Shown here one piece after another: positions 1 to 13,062 of a stretch of DNA of 64,000 nucleotides. The stretch spans positions 682,001 through 746,000 of the forward strand of contig OZ025786.1 of NCBI GenBank assembly GCA_964019425.1, given 5' to 3'. Under the pieces are notes generated by a model, which saw nothing but the letters and a program-made list of their open reading frames with translations, was not told the origin of the DNA and did not search any database. Source of the DNA: Flectonema sp. DT1601 (lineage: Eukaryota > Euglenozoa > Diplonemea > Diplonemida > Diplonemidae). The translations under genes and the position numbers were made by a program. Positions within the stretch are counted from its first letter, which is position 1. The number at the start of each line of letters is the position of its first letter.

Positions 1-1896
1 GAATATCTCTGGTTGACTACTGGGGCCTGGATTGTTTTGAGCAAAGAGTGAACTCTTGCAGTCAAACACTGCTATCAACAACTCTGATAAAAGTGAACAA
101 AGCTCAACATCCCCAAGTGATAATTGAATAATATTATTAGTAAGAACAGAACCAATCAATGTATTGTAATGATCACATGAGAGACCCTTTAGTAGTTTCA
201 ATAACTGAAACACAGCAGGTGACTCTGATAGCAAACAGGCATCACGAAGTCCTACTAAATCGTTTGCAGAGAAATCTAAAGCAGCAACTTCTTTACTGCC
301 GGCGGTACATATGACTTCAATTGTCATGCGAAGCATCTCTAAGGCAGCATCTCTTGTAAATAAAGATGAGTGTAGAATAGTTTTTTCATTTATCCCAGTA
401 GACTTCTTCTTTTTCTTTTTACTCGTCGTACTCTTCTTGTCGCTCTCCTTGTTCAGAAGCTTCACAACTGACGGCCGCAAGAAATCATTCACCAGAACAG
501 CAACTTCGTTGCCTGTAAGACATTCAGAGAAGTTTTTAACATTTGATGATTTTGTGTAGCCATCGAGTAGGTATTCGAGTGCTGTTTGTGCTATTGCTGG
601 TTGCGGAATTCCACAATTTCTCATCATATGAACCAGAGCTGTGGGCAAACGAGATTCTGGAACAGAACGAGAGCCATGTTTTAGAGACGTCAGCAGTACC
701 CTTGCGAGGGGAGCGTAATCGATGCTCCCAGAGACTGCACTTTTCCAACCGAATTTGAGAAATTCGGCCAACCCAGAAAATCCTTCCCCATCTCCCGCTA
801 ACAATCCCTCAGCTATGAGAGACAAACAGCGTACGATTGTATTGCCACGAGGAGTTACAGATAACAGAGTTGTGAAGGTTTTCTCGATGATTGAGGAATC
901 AACTTCTTCAAGACTTGTAGTGATCACAGAACTGATAATTCGAGCGCACGTTATCTGAAGCGGTCCTTGACAAGCAGGGTGTGCAATCACTTTAGAAACA
1001 GCAGGAAGAGCATTCTTTAAACAAGAACTGTCATCAGAGCCGATGATCTTCGATAACACAGAAAGACAAAGATCAATCACAGAGGACTTATCAGAAGATG
1101 AAATGATTGAAGAAAGACTCTCACAGAACGAAGAGATGTGTTCTGCTGGGAAGGCATCACATGATAGAATACTGAGCGCAAGCAGCTGACTTTCACCTGA
1201 ATCAGAAATACGTTCTTTAACGATGCGAAGGTAGTTAACAGAATCCCTTATTAGTATATCCACACCCTGATTCATCACACCTTTTATTAATGATAATTCA
1301 GAAGCGTGATTCCTTAGAGGATAAGGAATAGTAGAAAGATCTGGATAATCTTTTTCCTTCGACAAGATTCCTCCAATTGCCGTATCCAGACAGATGGAGT
1401 AATCCCATTCTTGTAAATAACCCACAGCTACCGAGATAGCACACATCCAGCTAGCATCTGAATAGGTTTCAGAATCAGATAAGATGTGCAAAGGGATTGA
1501 AATCTGATCTGTTGGAAGACCACGCATTGCACAGATAGAGTTAATCCGAAGTATTTCTGGTGAACAAGCACCGCTGTAGTGTGGTATTTTACATCCGATT
1601 TCATGAGTAATAGGGAGTGTTCCAATTACTAAGTGAACGACAGCGATAGTTTCTCCCTCGTCTCCCCAAAGTGTTATTAATTTAGAAAGTTTGGTCCCAT
1701 CAGTTTTTGATTGCCATCCTCTCTTAAGACCATTTATAATACTTTCAATTATTTCCATTCTTTCTCCTCCTCGATTGCCTAGTTCTACCCAACTATTTCC
1801 CTCCCCTCCTGTTTCAGTAAAGACAGGCATTCCACAGAAATCTGCCACTCCGAACCCACTCAGGGAGATCCCTCCTATCGTTTCTGTATCACACAT
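1..1896 (-). CDS. Alpha-solenoid-like protein of unknown function, cut by left window edge
   Basis: The minus strand is open without a stop from an ATG at 1896 to base 1, giving 632 codons with the C-terminus outside the window. An in-frame TAA lies just upstream of this ATG, followed by MCDTETIGGISLSGFGV, so the start is well placed. The product is rich in Leu/Ser and amphipathic helices, resembling HEAT/ARM-type solenoids. A basic stretch of about seven lysines lies near residue 475. I see no signal peptide, membrane segment or catalytic motif, and I do not recognise the family. Base composition is like that of the recognised genes and unlike the adjacent homopolymer-rich spacer. No intron is needed in the visible part. 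Existence is well supported; function is unknown. Confidence 0.82.
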   Translation of the reverse strand, partial: MCDTETIGGISLSGFGVADFCGMPVFTETGGEGNSWVELGNRGGERMEIIESIINGLKRGWQSKTDGTKLSKLITLWGDEGETIAVVHLVIGTLPITHEIGCKIPHYSGACSPEILRINSICAMRGLPTDQISIPLHILSDSETYSDASWMCAISVAVGYLQEWDYSICLDTAIGGILSKEKDYPDLSTIPYPLRNHASELSLIKGVMNQGVDILIRDSVNYLRIVKERISDSGESQLLALSILSCDAFPAEHISSFCESLSSIISSSDKSSVIDLCLSVLSKIIGSDDSSCLKNALPAVSKVIAHPACQGPLQITCARIISSVITTSLEEVDSSIIEKTFTTLLSVTPRGNTIVRCLSLIAEGLLAGDGEGFSGLAEFLKFGWKSAVSGSIDYAPLARVLLTSLKHGSRSVPESRLPTALVHMMRNCGIPQPAIAQTALEYLLDGYTKSSNVKNFSECLTGNEVAVLVNDFLRPSVVKLLNKESDKKSTTSKKKKKKSTGINEKTILHSSLFTRDAALEMLRMTIEVICTAGSKEVAALDFSANDLVGLRDACLLSESPAVFQLLKLLKGLSCDHYNTLIGSVLTNNIIQLSLGDVELCSLLSELLIAVFDCKSSLFAQNNPGPSSQPEIF

Positions 1897-3433
1897 TCTT
1901 TTTATTTAGTGTGTGTGCTGTTGGGATGTGAATAAAAATTAAGTCAGACATGTATCCGTAATCATTGACAAGTGAATTGAGCTTATCTTCAAAATAAACA
2001 CCCAATATAGATACTAAGAGGAACTGCGGGAATTAAAACAGCGAAAAGGGAATAACAAGGTTCCTAAAAATTCTTTTTTTAGAGAGAAAATGGAATGCAG
2101 AAGAGGAAAAAAAAAAAAAAAAAAAAAAAAAAAGCGAAGGCAGAATTACAATACTGCTACACAATAAGTTTTTCTTCTCATTTTTTTTTTTTCTTTTTTT
2201 TTTTCCCCTTCCTCTACTCAATTACTATTACTTGTTCAGAATGTCAGTTGGTAAGAGAAAACCTTCAAGAATAACTGACTTGAGAAGTATTAATAAAACC
2301 AATAGATGATTGAAATCACTAATAAAAGCAACAAGAGTTTAACAAGCTACTTGTCACTTGTCTAAGGCGGCAGTTTTAAATAAGTTCGGTGTAGTCGGAT
2401 ACTCGAAGTAACTCCTCTAGACATCCTTTTTGCCGTATAAATAAGTAGAGTAATTTAACGGATATAAAAAAGGTTTTTTTTTTTTTTTTTAAATTAAAAC
2501 ATCAAAAAAAAGGAACCTGCGTTAGGAATTCGCTTCGCAAAGAGTTAGGGAAGGTTAGAGCAACGAGATTATTGGAGATTTTGCGCTCGAGCGGTTCCTG
2601 TGAATCGCTACATGATCTCAACGGCAGTCCAGAAACGGTTTACCAGCTTGGAAAAGAACGCGAACATAAGTCAAAGATACGCAATCACGATAATTTTCAT
2701 TGATTTTTTTTTTTTTTTTTTGCTATTTTCATGGTTGCAGCGCCCATAAAAAAAAAAGAATATTTTATATGGGATGCGATCAACATGGGACCATTAAAAA
2801 AAAAGAACATTAGCGAAAGTGTTGTTAAAGCCAACAAGAACGCGTAATATGATGTAAATCCCGTACGCTATATTGACACGATGGAGAAAGTAGTAATGCA
2901 CCTACCAAAAAAAAGATGGCCTGAAGTTACCCTCAGTGAACCCCCGATTAGCCCATTTTTTTTTTTCAACCTCAGCCGTTTATTTAAAAGAACCTACTAA
3001 TATGGGTTGATTGGGGCGCTACGTTTACGACCATACTTTTTGAAAATTTCTTTTTTTTTATTTTTTTTATAGTAATCAGAATAAGATAATAAGCGAAAGA
3101 CACGGCTAATATTCCTAGGACCAGAAGTTGTTACAGCAGGAAGACAGCAAGAATAAACAAAAAATATAACAACAACTGATACTTCAGACAGCATCATCAA
3201 ACGACTTAATGGTTGAGGTTACATAAGGCAACTCAAAAATAGTTTTGATTTAACAATATGGACCATAACGATTAATTACTTATTAGCTGCGGTATTAAAT
3301 TTAAAAAAACTACGTTGGAAAAGGGAGGGAGACAGCTGCTTCCTCAACTGATCCCCAGATATATAATCCCTGGGGATAAACAATTAAACACAATCTGACG
3401 GTAAGGAGTTATCATCAGTGTGGAAATCCAGAG

Positions 3434-4200
3434 TTGAGGAGAAGCTTCTTTGACAATCAAAGATTGCAGTCACACATTTTTGAATTTAATGAAAGAACTT
3501 GATAGCATACTAACCTCTGATGAAGTAGACTAAACTCTTAAGACTTGAGTAACAGTTCAGTCTGCTTTAGTAATGCGCTGTCACAGTTATCAGTCAATAA
3601 ATTCTGTACCAAAGGGAGAAGGGACCCAACGAATACCACATTCGTAAGAAAAAAGAAACAGAACCTCACCAGAACCAGCTGTACTATCCCAGTCAGAGTT
3701 ACCAGCAGATGAATGCGGAAACCTTAAAGTGAGATAGAAGCTTTCTTTGACAATCAATGATCACAATCACACATTCTGAACAAAAAAGAAAACAATTGAC
3801 TGTGTGCTGACACACACATTCACCCGATCAGTAACTTCAAAGTAATTGGATTCTCAAATACAACATCGTTACTGTTAGTAATGAGACAGCTCAACTACTT
3901 CAAACAGTTAAGCCGCATGGTAATCAATCTCTCTAATTAGTTCACCATAAGCAGGAACAGAAACAAAACAAAATACTATTATTAAATTATCCACACTAGA
4001 GTCAGACAATCTTTGTAAGTGAGATATACAAACAGAACCTCAAAGTGAGATAAGAAGCCTTGATTATCAAACATCACAGTCACACATTTTGAACTTAATA
4101 AACAAAAAGGTTGGATAGCACGTCTCAAAGGAATCGACGAAGTCTCAGTCGTGACACTGGTCACATGAAGAAGAACGACACAAATCTCAACTTGTAGAGA
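3434..4200. repeat. Diverged tandem repeat, about 300-bp unit, roughly 2.5 copies
   Basis: Three related blocks begin near 3434, 3731 and 4047, so the period is about 297 then 316 bp. Each starts with a GAGATA-GAAGC-like stretch, runs through GACAATCAA or similar, and reaches the shared core CAGTCACACATTTTGAA with small changes. The ends of copies 1 and 2 also share AAACAGAACCTCA-type sequence before the next AAAGTGAGATA. The copies are diverged with indels, so this is an old duplication. The third copy is incomplete or decays. No conserved reading frame runs through it. Confidence 0.6.
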
Positions 4201-7200
4201 CAGCTTTTTGTATCCCAAGGCCTTCTACTTACTAAAGTCACCACAAAGGCTCGAGGGGTAAGGGTAATTACCACACAGAAGAAAAATCAAAATTAGGTGT
4301 TGTAGAGAAACCTTTGAAATAAATTACCAAGCTTCAATCGCTAATGAAAAACCAGACTTTCCAGTCTGTTAGAGTGAGTGACTTGTATAACTACACCGAT
4401 ATAGTAATGTTATTTGATACAAGTTAACAAATACTTTGTGTGTCCTCTACGCAACTTTCACAATCCATTTTGAACTGCGAAAACCTTATTACATTGACAA
4501 GTAGGCAAGTTCCTGCTCCATTGAAATGAACGCTCCCAATAAAATTAGAATCCGTCACTACAACGACCGTTGCTTAGGATGCCACGTTCAAACGATCCAC
4601 AACAAAATAAATAATTTTGTCTTTTAACGTCTTCATTGCCAACGCAATGCAGTGGAGAGAGCTGCACGTCAACTACTTAGAATTTCAAGTAGTTGGCGGG
4701 AAACGTTTGTGGGTATCCAAAATGCTTGTGTGGGGTCATCCATGAATTCCTAAGGAGCTCCGTCATTCGTGGGGTCGTATCCCCTTGTTCTGAATGCGTC
4801 CGGGTCCTGGTAATCTCTGTATGACTACAGGCAGAATGCAACTCAGGGTCATCTTTAGCATACCTGTGACATGACGTTGTTAATACGCCATCGATGAGAA
4901 GAGATTTTCGTTTTAAAACAGGGAAGACGTTGCGTACTGCTCAATGTTTTAAAGAGGAGCTAACAAGAAGACACAAAAACGAGGACTTAATTAAAACGAA
5001 AAAGCCAGTTAGAGAACAAAGAAATAAAATAAATAAAAAAAAACAATTATGAGTTCGTCACTGGTTACTGAAATGATATTCCTGTTCGTACTACAATGAT
5101 TGATTAATGTGTGTGTGTTTTGATAGCAGAAGTTAGTAAGGAAGTCAAACTCCAGGAAGTGCTCGCGGGAGTCATTACTCAGCCGTGAGACTCTCACCGG
5201 CAAGTACAGACGATCGACTTTCATAACACCAAAAACTACTGTTATTGCCTTGAATTTAAAAAGATAGATGGGAGCACCAGGCGAACAATAGTTTGCCATT
5301 AAGTTCTTATTTTTCTTTTTTATCTGAAATAAGAATAGATATCGAAATATTAAACTAGAACGGGAGGGAAAAAAAAAGGTGAAATTGTTTTGAGTTTGAG
5401 ATTTATAAAGACATAATACATGTATTGTATCAAAGTTAACTAATTTATATGTTAGTAATTTATGATTCAGTGACTGAAAAAATAGGAGCAAATTAAGGGG
5501 GGGAAAAGACAGGGGGGGAAAGAAATTCTTTTCAGAAGAGAACGAGAACTGTAAACAGCTCTCTTTCTCAGTTCCCAACAGTTACATTTGTACACACGCA
5601 CGCTTAAGTGTGATCTCCTTATTTGTTTGAGTAGTTTAAATATCGTGTGTGGTTGAGCATAACCCAAAGTAGTAAGACGGCCTTGAACCGACTTCAAAAG
5701 ATATCGGGAGGGGGCTGCTAACAGAAGGAAGAAATCATCTCACGGAAATTAAAAAATAAACGGTTTTGATCTGCTACGTAGTAGTAGCAATTAAGTAACA
5801 TATTCCGTTCCATGTCTATCGATGGGTAGCTGACCGTACTCGAAGGAACTCGAATTAAGAACAACGGGTCCCTCTTTTTTCGTTTTTCTTTTTTTTTTTT
5901 TTTTCCTTTTAAAACTTAATGAAAGAAACACAAAAAAAAAAAAAAAAAAAAAAAAGACAGAGAACAAACCCTATGAATACCATTTGCAATAATTATCTAT
6001 ATGTCGCTCATTCAGCAGGTGGTGAGTCCCCTACCCTCGTTTTTTGGATGAAGGCTTCTACGGCCGTCTTCCAATATTTGATGATAAGGATGCCAAAGTG
6101 AGAGAGAGAGAAAAGAGAGAGAGAACGTACGCTAAGACATAATAAGTTAGTTTATTTAGTTAGCATTTGTGAATGTAAAAAGCTGTACGTATTGCGGGAG
6201 TAGCATAAAGATTAATGTTAAGACTGACAGACTGTCGTATCCCGATTTAATAATTCGGGGGGGGGTCAACAATAATGAAATCAAGAGACTCCAACCAGCG
6301 TAGTCGGAGTGTAAATTCATGTGAGTTTTTTTTTTTTTTTTTTTTCTTGCACAGAAGATCGCCATGACAAATTGTCTTGGCTATATTTCTTCCTTTGAGG
6401 TGTGTGTAGCCAGGTACCTACTCAAAAGTTCATTCATTTTCAAAGACCCTGCCATCAATAACTTCCTTTTTTTGTATTTACCGAAAGTCATCTGCCGCAG
6501 ACTCTTCCCAAACACAGGTAAGTAATGGGCTGGATATTTTAGTAAATATAAAGTAAAATTATGATTTGTCGAAAATAAAATAAAAAACAACAAAAAAAAA
6601 AAACACTCGCATTCACAGTGTTCTCGAAGAGGAAGCCCTTGAGATTTGTTGTGTTCGTAGAACATGTATTTTGTATTCTTGGGAGAGAATTCCCGTTTTT
6701 TTGTTTGCAAGTCTCTTAGAAGTTAGAAACAGACAAAATTTTAAAAAAAATAATAAATAAATAAAAAAAGTACAAATGAGTCATGATGCAATCATGTGGA
6801 GAGAACTCTCGAAGAGTATAAATTAGGGGGACTCTGTTTATAACACGTTAGAAAAATAAACCTTTTGATACTTAAAATTAAATAAGAGACAACGGACACA
6901 CAAAAAATAAAATAGGAACCATAGATAATAATGCAACAACTACAGTAAATTACAACCACTAGAAATGCAACCACACATGGATAATCACTGATTGGAGACC
7001 AATTCGCTGTTATAGTACAACGGTAAAAGAGACCAAGCTGAGGAAAGTTCGAGGATTCTGCCCTCACTACAAACAATAAGCGCACTGTGGTGGTCACATA
7101 ACACAACAATTTCAAACAGGCTGGGTTTGATAGTTTGTTTGCTTTGTTTTTTTCCTGATTAGCATACCTCACGACACACAACTACATTGGGGATCAAAGT

Positions 7201-7555
7201 AAATTATTTATTTTATTTATTTACGAAGCCTAGGAAGCCAAAAGCCAGGAAAAGCTCAACAGGGTAACAGTTATATCGCTACCGGCAACTGTGAGACTCT
7301 CACAGATGATAAGAGAATTCTATTCCTCAGTCAGAAAGTAGCAAACAGAAAGAAAAAAAAGAGAAAAAAAACACAAAAATGAAAGCGGAACCGTACATTC
7401 AACGAAAACTGTTAAATGAAACAAGAGGACAAGATTGCTCCACATTTAATAGCAGATTAATGGGTGTCCCTTCCTAATGGGAGGATGGCAAATTATCTTA
7501 CAGAGAGTTTAATCAATGAAAAAACAAAGCCTTTCAAAAAAAGAAAAATCGGGAT

Positions 7556-7707
7556 GGTGAAAACTTTGACAATGTAAAAAACAGTAACAATTTTAGGTAT
7601 TAAAAACAAAATTAATATCAAGTACTCACAGTGGGGGGTGAAACTTCGACAACTTAAAAAATAGTAACAACTTTTAGGTATCAAACAAAATTAATATCAA
7701 AGTACTT
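7556..7707. repeat. Imperfect tandem duplication, about 80-bp unit, with repeated CAGTGGGGGG motif
   Basis: Two copies begin near 7556 and 7637 with GGTGAAA. Both continue with GACAA, an A-run, CAGTAACAA or TAGTAACAA, TTTTAGGTAT and ACAAAATTAATATCAA. The motif CAGTGGGGGG occurs at about 7629 and again near 7792 and 7884, the first two preceded by AAGTACTCA. The frame on the minus strand is a by-product of the duplication and not a credible protein. Confidence 0.6.
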
Positions 7708-9000
7708 GACTGAAAGGATATTTGTATTTGTTAATCAAAGAAAAATTACGTTTAGAAAAAAGAAACCATAAAAGAACAAGTCAAGTACTCACAGTGGGGG
7801 GTTAACTGTTCGAGTTTGTACGTAAAATACAAATGTTTTGTATCATAGACAACATAACGATAATTTAACATTAGTTCTGAGATACAGTGGGGGGTGGTTG
7901 TAGTTTAGAAAAAACAATATGCAACAGGGGTATTCTCTCAAGAGTTCGATTATGAAATTGTTCCTAGAAAAGAAATTTTTCCTGTCTTAGAGTGCGAATC
8001 AAACCAGAAACAGCTTCTCATTTTTCGTACGCAAGTTGTTTATCTTTTAGTGAACCGTAAAAAATATTTCGTTCGCTTCAAAAAAAGGGAGGAGGAAAGC
8101 TCAAATAACATATCGTCAGCTCACAAAAATGAAGACTTCGCAGGTGATGGAAAACGAAATCTGAATTATTTCGATCGATAGATCAGACCGAACAAAAAAG
8201 ATTTTATTTTACCATTTCTGAACAACAATACTCCCACCTATTCATTTATCTTCCATGTGCTGATTGTAGAAACGATCCTTATTGCGAAACGCTATCAGTT
8301 AAGAACACAAAACAATATTTATTTATTTTTCAAAGATTTAAAAAACAATGTAATTCTCTCAGAAGAACAATCACATAGTGAACCTCACAGCTGTGAGACC
8401 CTCCAGTCGAGAAGACGCACGCGAATAAAAAAATAACATAGATCGCAATTTGTGGTACACACAATACATTCCTTGCTTCCATTATTCCAAACATAGTAGA
8501 ATGGGTACAACAGTTTGAAAGTAAAATAAGGGGGAGGGAAGGCAAATTTTAAAAAAATACTTTTGCTATACAAACACTTCAGCCACTGCAGCCAGCGGTA
8601 TACTGAAATTTTATTTTTTTTTCGTCTTTTGATTCCATACTTTCCAACCGCCATAGCGAAGTTCCAGCAGTCTCACTTATAGATAACTTTTATCGTGTAA
8701 CTACGGCTATAACCCCTCCCGAAATAGTCTACAATAATAGGCCAACAAATGGAAAAAAAAAACTGTTTTTATGTAAAAAAAAACAACAAAAAAAAGAGGA
8801 GGAAAGCAACCTTATATAGAGACATAAACGATTTTGGTTTTGCAAAAAAAAAAAAAAGAAAACACCCTTTACAAAAACAGGCTGTTGAAGAAACTTGAAT
8901 TACAATAAATTATGAAAAGAAAACAGATGAAGTATGAAATTGAGTCAGAGGATGACATCAATCAACTCTTTAGAGGGGGTTGGAATGAGAGAGTTATCAT

Positions 9001-9001
<1 letters not shown>

Positions 9002-9032
<31 letters not shown>
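9002..9032. repeat. Uninterrupted A31 homopolymer
   Basis: Thirty-one consecutive adenines read directly. This is one of the longest of more than 40 A or T runs of 14 bases or more in the non-coding parts of the window. Confidence 0.9.
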
Positions 9033-9034
<2 letters not shown>

Positions 9035-12000
9035 CGTTTTCGGAAAACCTCCTTAGAAAACAACGAATAGGATAGAAAAAACAGGAATAATCAAAATAAA
9101 CCGGTAAAACAGAAGACAGAACCTTGTACTGTTTTGGAAAACAAAACACACAAAAAAAAAATTGAATAAAATAAATAAAGCAGAAGTACACCATTACCAT
9201 CTGGTCAGACGGCTGCAAATAATCATCAGTGCAATTACGGATCAGGTAAGCTGGTCAACTGTCCACTCATCACAAATGAGAAGCAGAAATACTACAGAAA
9301 GGTATTACTAAATCCTTTAAAGGTACCACCGTCTGAGAATAAAGCGATTGTTTATTTTAAAAAAGGGGGGAAGAGGGAAAATGCCGTTCTGATTTTAGTT
9401 TAACAGTTACAAAACATCACCTAACAGGTGAATAAACGAATCAATCTGTCTTCTTCAAATATTAGGAAACTAATGTACATTGTTTGAGATCAGTTTTTTT
9501 TTTTTTTGTTTGGAAAACTCCATTTTCGTTTCCAAAATCGCCAACTCATCACAAAAATATTTAACCACTCAGAATGACCAAAACAGTGTCAAAGGGCTGA
9601 TTGATTAGTCGGGTTGAGACATGTTGCCGATAATTCATCCGATCAATCCCTCAAAAATGTTACTGTGCAGTTCACTAGTGAGACTAAGACCTCCAACCAA
9701 AACTAGTACTTCAAACAGCGTGGATAATTCTTGTCAGACGTTGAGAACAGTTAGTAAAAGCTTGCCCGTCGCCTAACGATCGGACAGCATGCACATCTCT
9801 CTTTGAGAGATTGGGAGGGGGCCAAAAATCACGACAAGCCCTGCACTTTTCCCAGCTTGGCAAGCCGATTTTTTGGGTCAAGTTCGAACCCTGGTAGACT
9901 ATTTTTCTGTTGGGAGTTGGCGATTTCGCAAACTATTCGGTGGAATTAGAGGTTTTTTTTTTCAAATTGTTCTTTTCAATTTCTCTGGTGCGAAGACGAA
10001 ACATCATAACTATCCAACTATTCAATATTAAAAAAATTACAAAAAAAAAGAAATGAAAAAAAAAAAAAAAAGAAAAAAATGGAAAAAGCGAAACTAACTA
10101 GCGCACACGATACCGCAAAGGGGAAAACAAGTTTTCATGCGGAAATCCAGCTGTTCTTCGTCTCTGACACGACTGAGACTTTAAAGAGGCTGTTAACACG
10201 ATTATGGTTTCACTTTTCCTTAAGAAATACAATTAGTGGTTTCTTAAAAAACTCCAAATTCGTTGATGCCTTATTTTGACAATATTTCAACGCAGGGATT
10301 ACAAAATAGCGATAGAAAAACAAAGTATTAAGGCGTTACATTTCTCTTTTCTTCTTCTCATTATTATTACTTTTTATTATTTATTTATTTTTTTTTTTTT
10401 TTGGAAATTCTGATGTTGGAATCTGTGCAACTGCGTACCCAAAATGATTGTTTTCCTTCTTTTCCATTTAAATTGTTACTAAAATGATGGTTCTCAACAA
10501 AACGAAGGTGCCCGTTGCACTGAAACACGAAGCATTACATTTACTCTGTAGTCCACAATAAGAAAGGACCATGAGAGAAAGAGAGAGATAAATTGGGAAG
10601 GCATCGAGATGTCATAAAAAAAAAAAAGAAACAGGCTCCCCAAAAACCTGCAGAACAAACAGGAAGATAGATCACAACAATAAGCACAGTGGATACTTAC
10701 TAAGTATATCGGTAACTCGGTGACTGAGAAGGTTTGGTCACATTTTTGACTTTCTCATCATTGTCAACAGACAACGTTACTTGATTATTCAAAACAGACA
10801 ACGCTAGGGTAAAAAAAATGGATCGTATAAACTGAAAGAAACCATTAAGGAAAGACATAATGTGAATAGGATTTTTCAGATTCCAAAATTTAGTCAGTAT
10901 TTAGTCAGATATCAAGCCCGCAACTGATGACTGCGGGGTTTGGGTAACCCGCACCAGTAGAGTGACCCACAACACCTGGCTTACAGAAAAAAAAAAAAGA
11001 AAAAAAAAACATGTTGTACAAAATATATATTTATCAAATAACAAAATCACTATTAGAAATATATTACGAGGTCACCCATAAAAAAAAAAATTGTAGCGAA
11101 TCCATCACAAACCAAGTACAGCTATATAAAAGCATGAACTGCACTTAGGTGCCCCACCGCAAAATCTTCCGACAATTAGGCAAAAATGAAAAATAATAAA
11201 ATAAAATAAATCTAGTACCTTGCGGGTACAAGACGGGAAATATCAGAACTCCCTCACTGTGTTTTTTATCTTACTTTTGCACCGTGAGACTATTCAGCAC
11301 AACACACGGAGTGAACAAAGATAGTACTAACGGCTACAGTCGTAAATTGTCGTGCAGGTCGTGCACTAAATCAAAGTATAAGTTAAGTTGGTTAGTTATT
11401 TAATCCAACGTTGCTGTATATTATGAGTGCTAAGTAACCCACAGCTACTGTAATCATTTTTATAACAGAAAAAAATGAACCCTAAAATGAAAGCGTGTCT
11501 ACCGACACGCGAAATTGAATAAAAAAATAAAATAGAAATACCTCGAAAAATTAAATTTCCCCCCCCTATTTATCCAAGTCCCCCCCTTTTTTCTTTTTTT
11601 TCCTTCTAGTCAAGTATTGTACATGTAAACAGTATGCATATTTAATGTCATTTAAAAAATAGTTCCCCCGTTCCCTCTCAGAGTAAAAGAAAAAGAGTAT
11701 TCCAAACTCAAACAAAGTGTCATGGGAAAATAAAAATAAAATTTTGAGGGAGAAGGAAAAAAAAAAAAAAAAAAGGAAAAAACCGGCGTCTTACACACAC
11801 ACTTTTCTTGCCTGATTTCCTTCAGTGAGGTTCCTCATCTCAACCAGAAAATCGTAAAAAAAATGCTGAATGAAACTTGGTTCCTATTCAGAGCAAAAAA
11901 GTCTGTGTAGTCACCAGGTTATTTAGTTAGTTGTTAAACGCAACGCCATAGCTGTTTCAAAGACTTAAGTTGTAATTTAATTTATAAAATTAATACTATT

Positions 12001-13062
12001 TAGATAAATTAAAGAAAACTAATTCAGCTATTGTTTGATAACAAAAAAAAAAAAAAAAAAAAAAAAAGTGACAACGAATCATAAACAAGGTTAGATTGGA
12101 AAAAGAAATGGATAGGCTCGCAAAAAATATCAGAGCAGCAGTTTTATCAAAAGCTGATCGGACGAAAGCCTACTGATGGATAACTTATAAAAACATTTTG
12201 AGAAGGGGGGATAAAATAATTTAACAAAAGATATTCTTATTTTATTTTGGTTTACTTTTTTTTTTTTTTTTCTGTTAACACTGCGACCACGCTCGAACAT
12301 AAAAAGAGACAAACAAAGCTTTCCTCTTCAATAAAGCAGCCCGCCTTAAGTAGACGATAAAAGAAATAAGTTAAGAGACTTTTTTCCTCGATAGATCCTG
12401 AACAACATAATACTAATATTCTCTTCAGATCCATAAACTATCTCCACAACTACAACCTCAGAGAATGAGCACAAAGTTCTCTTTTTTTTTTTTTTTTTTT
12501 AAATACCAATTAACAATAACAAAAAAAGGGGGGGAATAAAAAGGTTTACCTGAAGTATTGGATGAAAAAACGTCACAGGTGGACAGGCACAGAATCTTAT
12601 AAACCCACGAGAGACATCAGTGTGTCCTCAGGGGGAAAGCATCCTGTTAGAGTGCGCTTATAGACTTCCAAAAAACAAGAAAAAGAAAGAAAGAAATAAA
12701 AAATAAAAAGAACTGACAAAAAAAATGAAATAAAGGAAAATAATGGTAATATAGTTTTCTTTTTTTGAGTTGATAATCTTTGGTAATGTAGAAATGAAAA
12801 AAAAAACAAAAAACAAAAAAAGAAGAGAGAAAGAAAACGTTGAGAGTTAGCAAACATCAAAAAAATAAGGAAAAAAAAGAATATAAATTCATTTCTCCCA
12901 TCACTGTAAAGGGGGATTATGAAAATAAACGAACACTCTACCAACACGTCACGTGAACCAGAGAAGACACACGAAAACGTCAGGTACGAGTACTGCCGCG
13001 TCAAATAGTGAATCCACAAAACATTTGACTCAACAAAAGTAAGGTGCATACAATTACGAGAT

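Larger units (their letters stand above)
1897..13062. other. Gene-poor region of about 11.2 kb
   Basis: No reading frame here has the composition or length of the coding regions elsewhere in the window. The longest, on the minus strand at 5009-5578, is low-complexity Phe/Leu/Lys sequence produced by T-rich DNA. The region holds many long A or T runs, for example near 2109, 2180, 2476, 2706, 5888, 5931, 6327, 9002, 10388, 11758, 12041, 12256 and 12481. It also has short G runs near 5500, 6259 and 7631 and C runs near 11560, plus two degenerate tandem repeats listed separately. I see no tRNA, rRNA or spliceosomal RNA signature. It could be a cluster boundary, a regulatory region, or hold non-coding RNAs that I cannot recognise. 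Confidence 0.6.

Noticed and set aside
5009-5578. 189-codon minus-strand frame
   Set aside because: Low-complexity Phe/Leu/Lys/Ser sequence from T-rich DNA, no domain or sensible composition; unlike the real genes nearby.
9800-9905. tRNA-like GTTCGAACCC box
   Set aside because: The flanks do not form a 5-bp T stem, anticodon arm or 7-bp acceptor stem; probably chance.
10079-10279. 66-codon plus-strand frame with mixed composition
   Set aside because: Short, opposite strand to all supported genes, starts inside an A-run, no recognisable features.
12597-13049. 150-codon minus-strand frame next to the TRF4-like gene
   Set aside because: The middle is poly-Phe/Leu from T-rich spacer. The last 22 codons look exon-like and could be a terminal exon, but no convincing donor or upstream exon was found.
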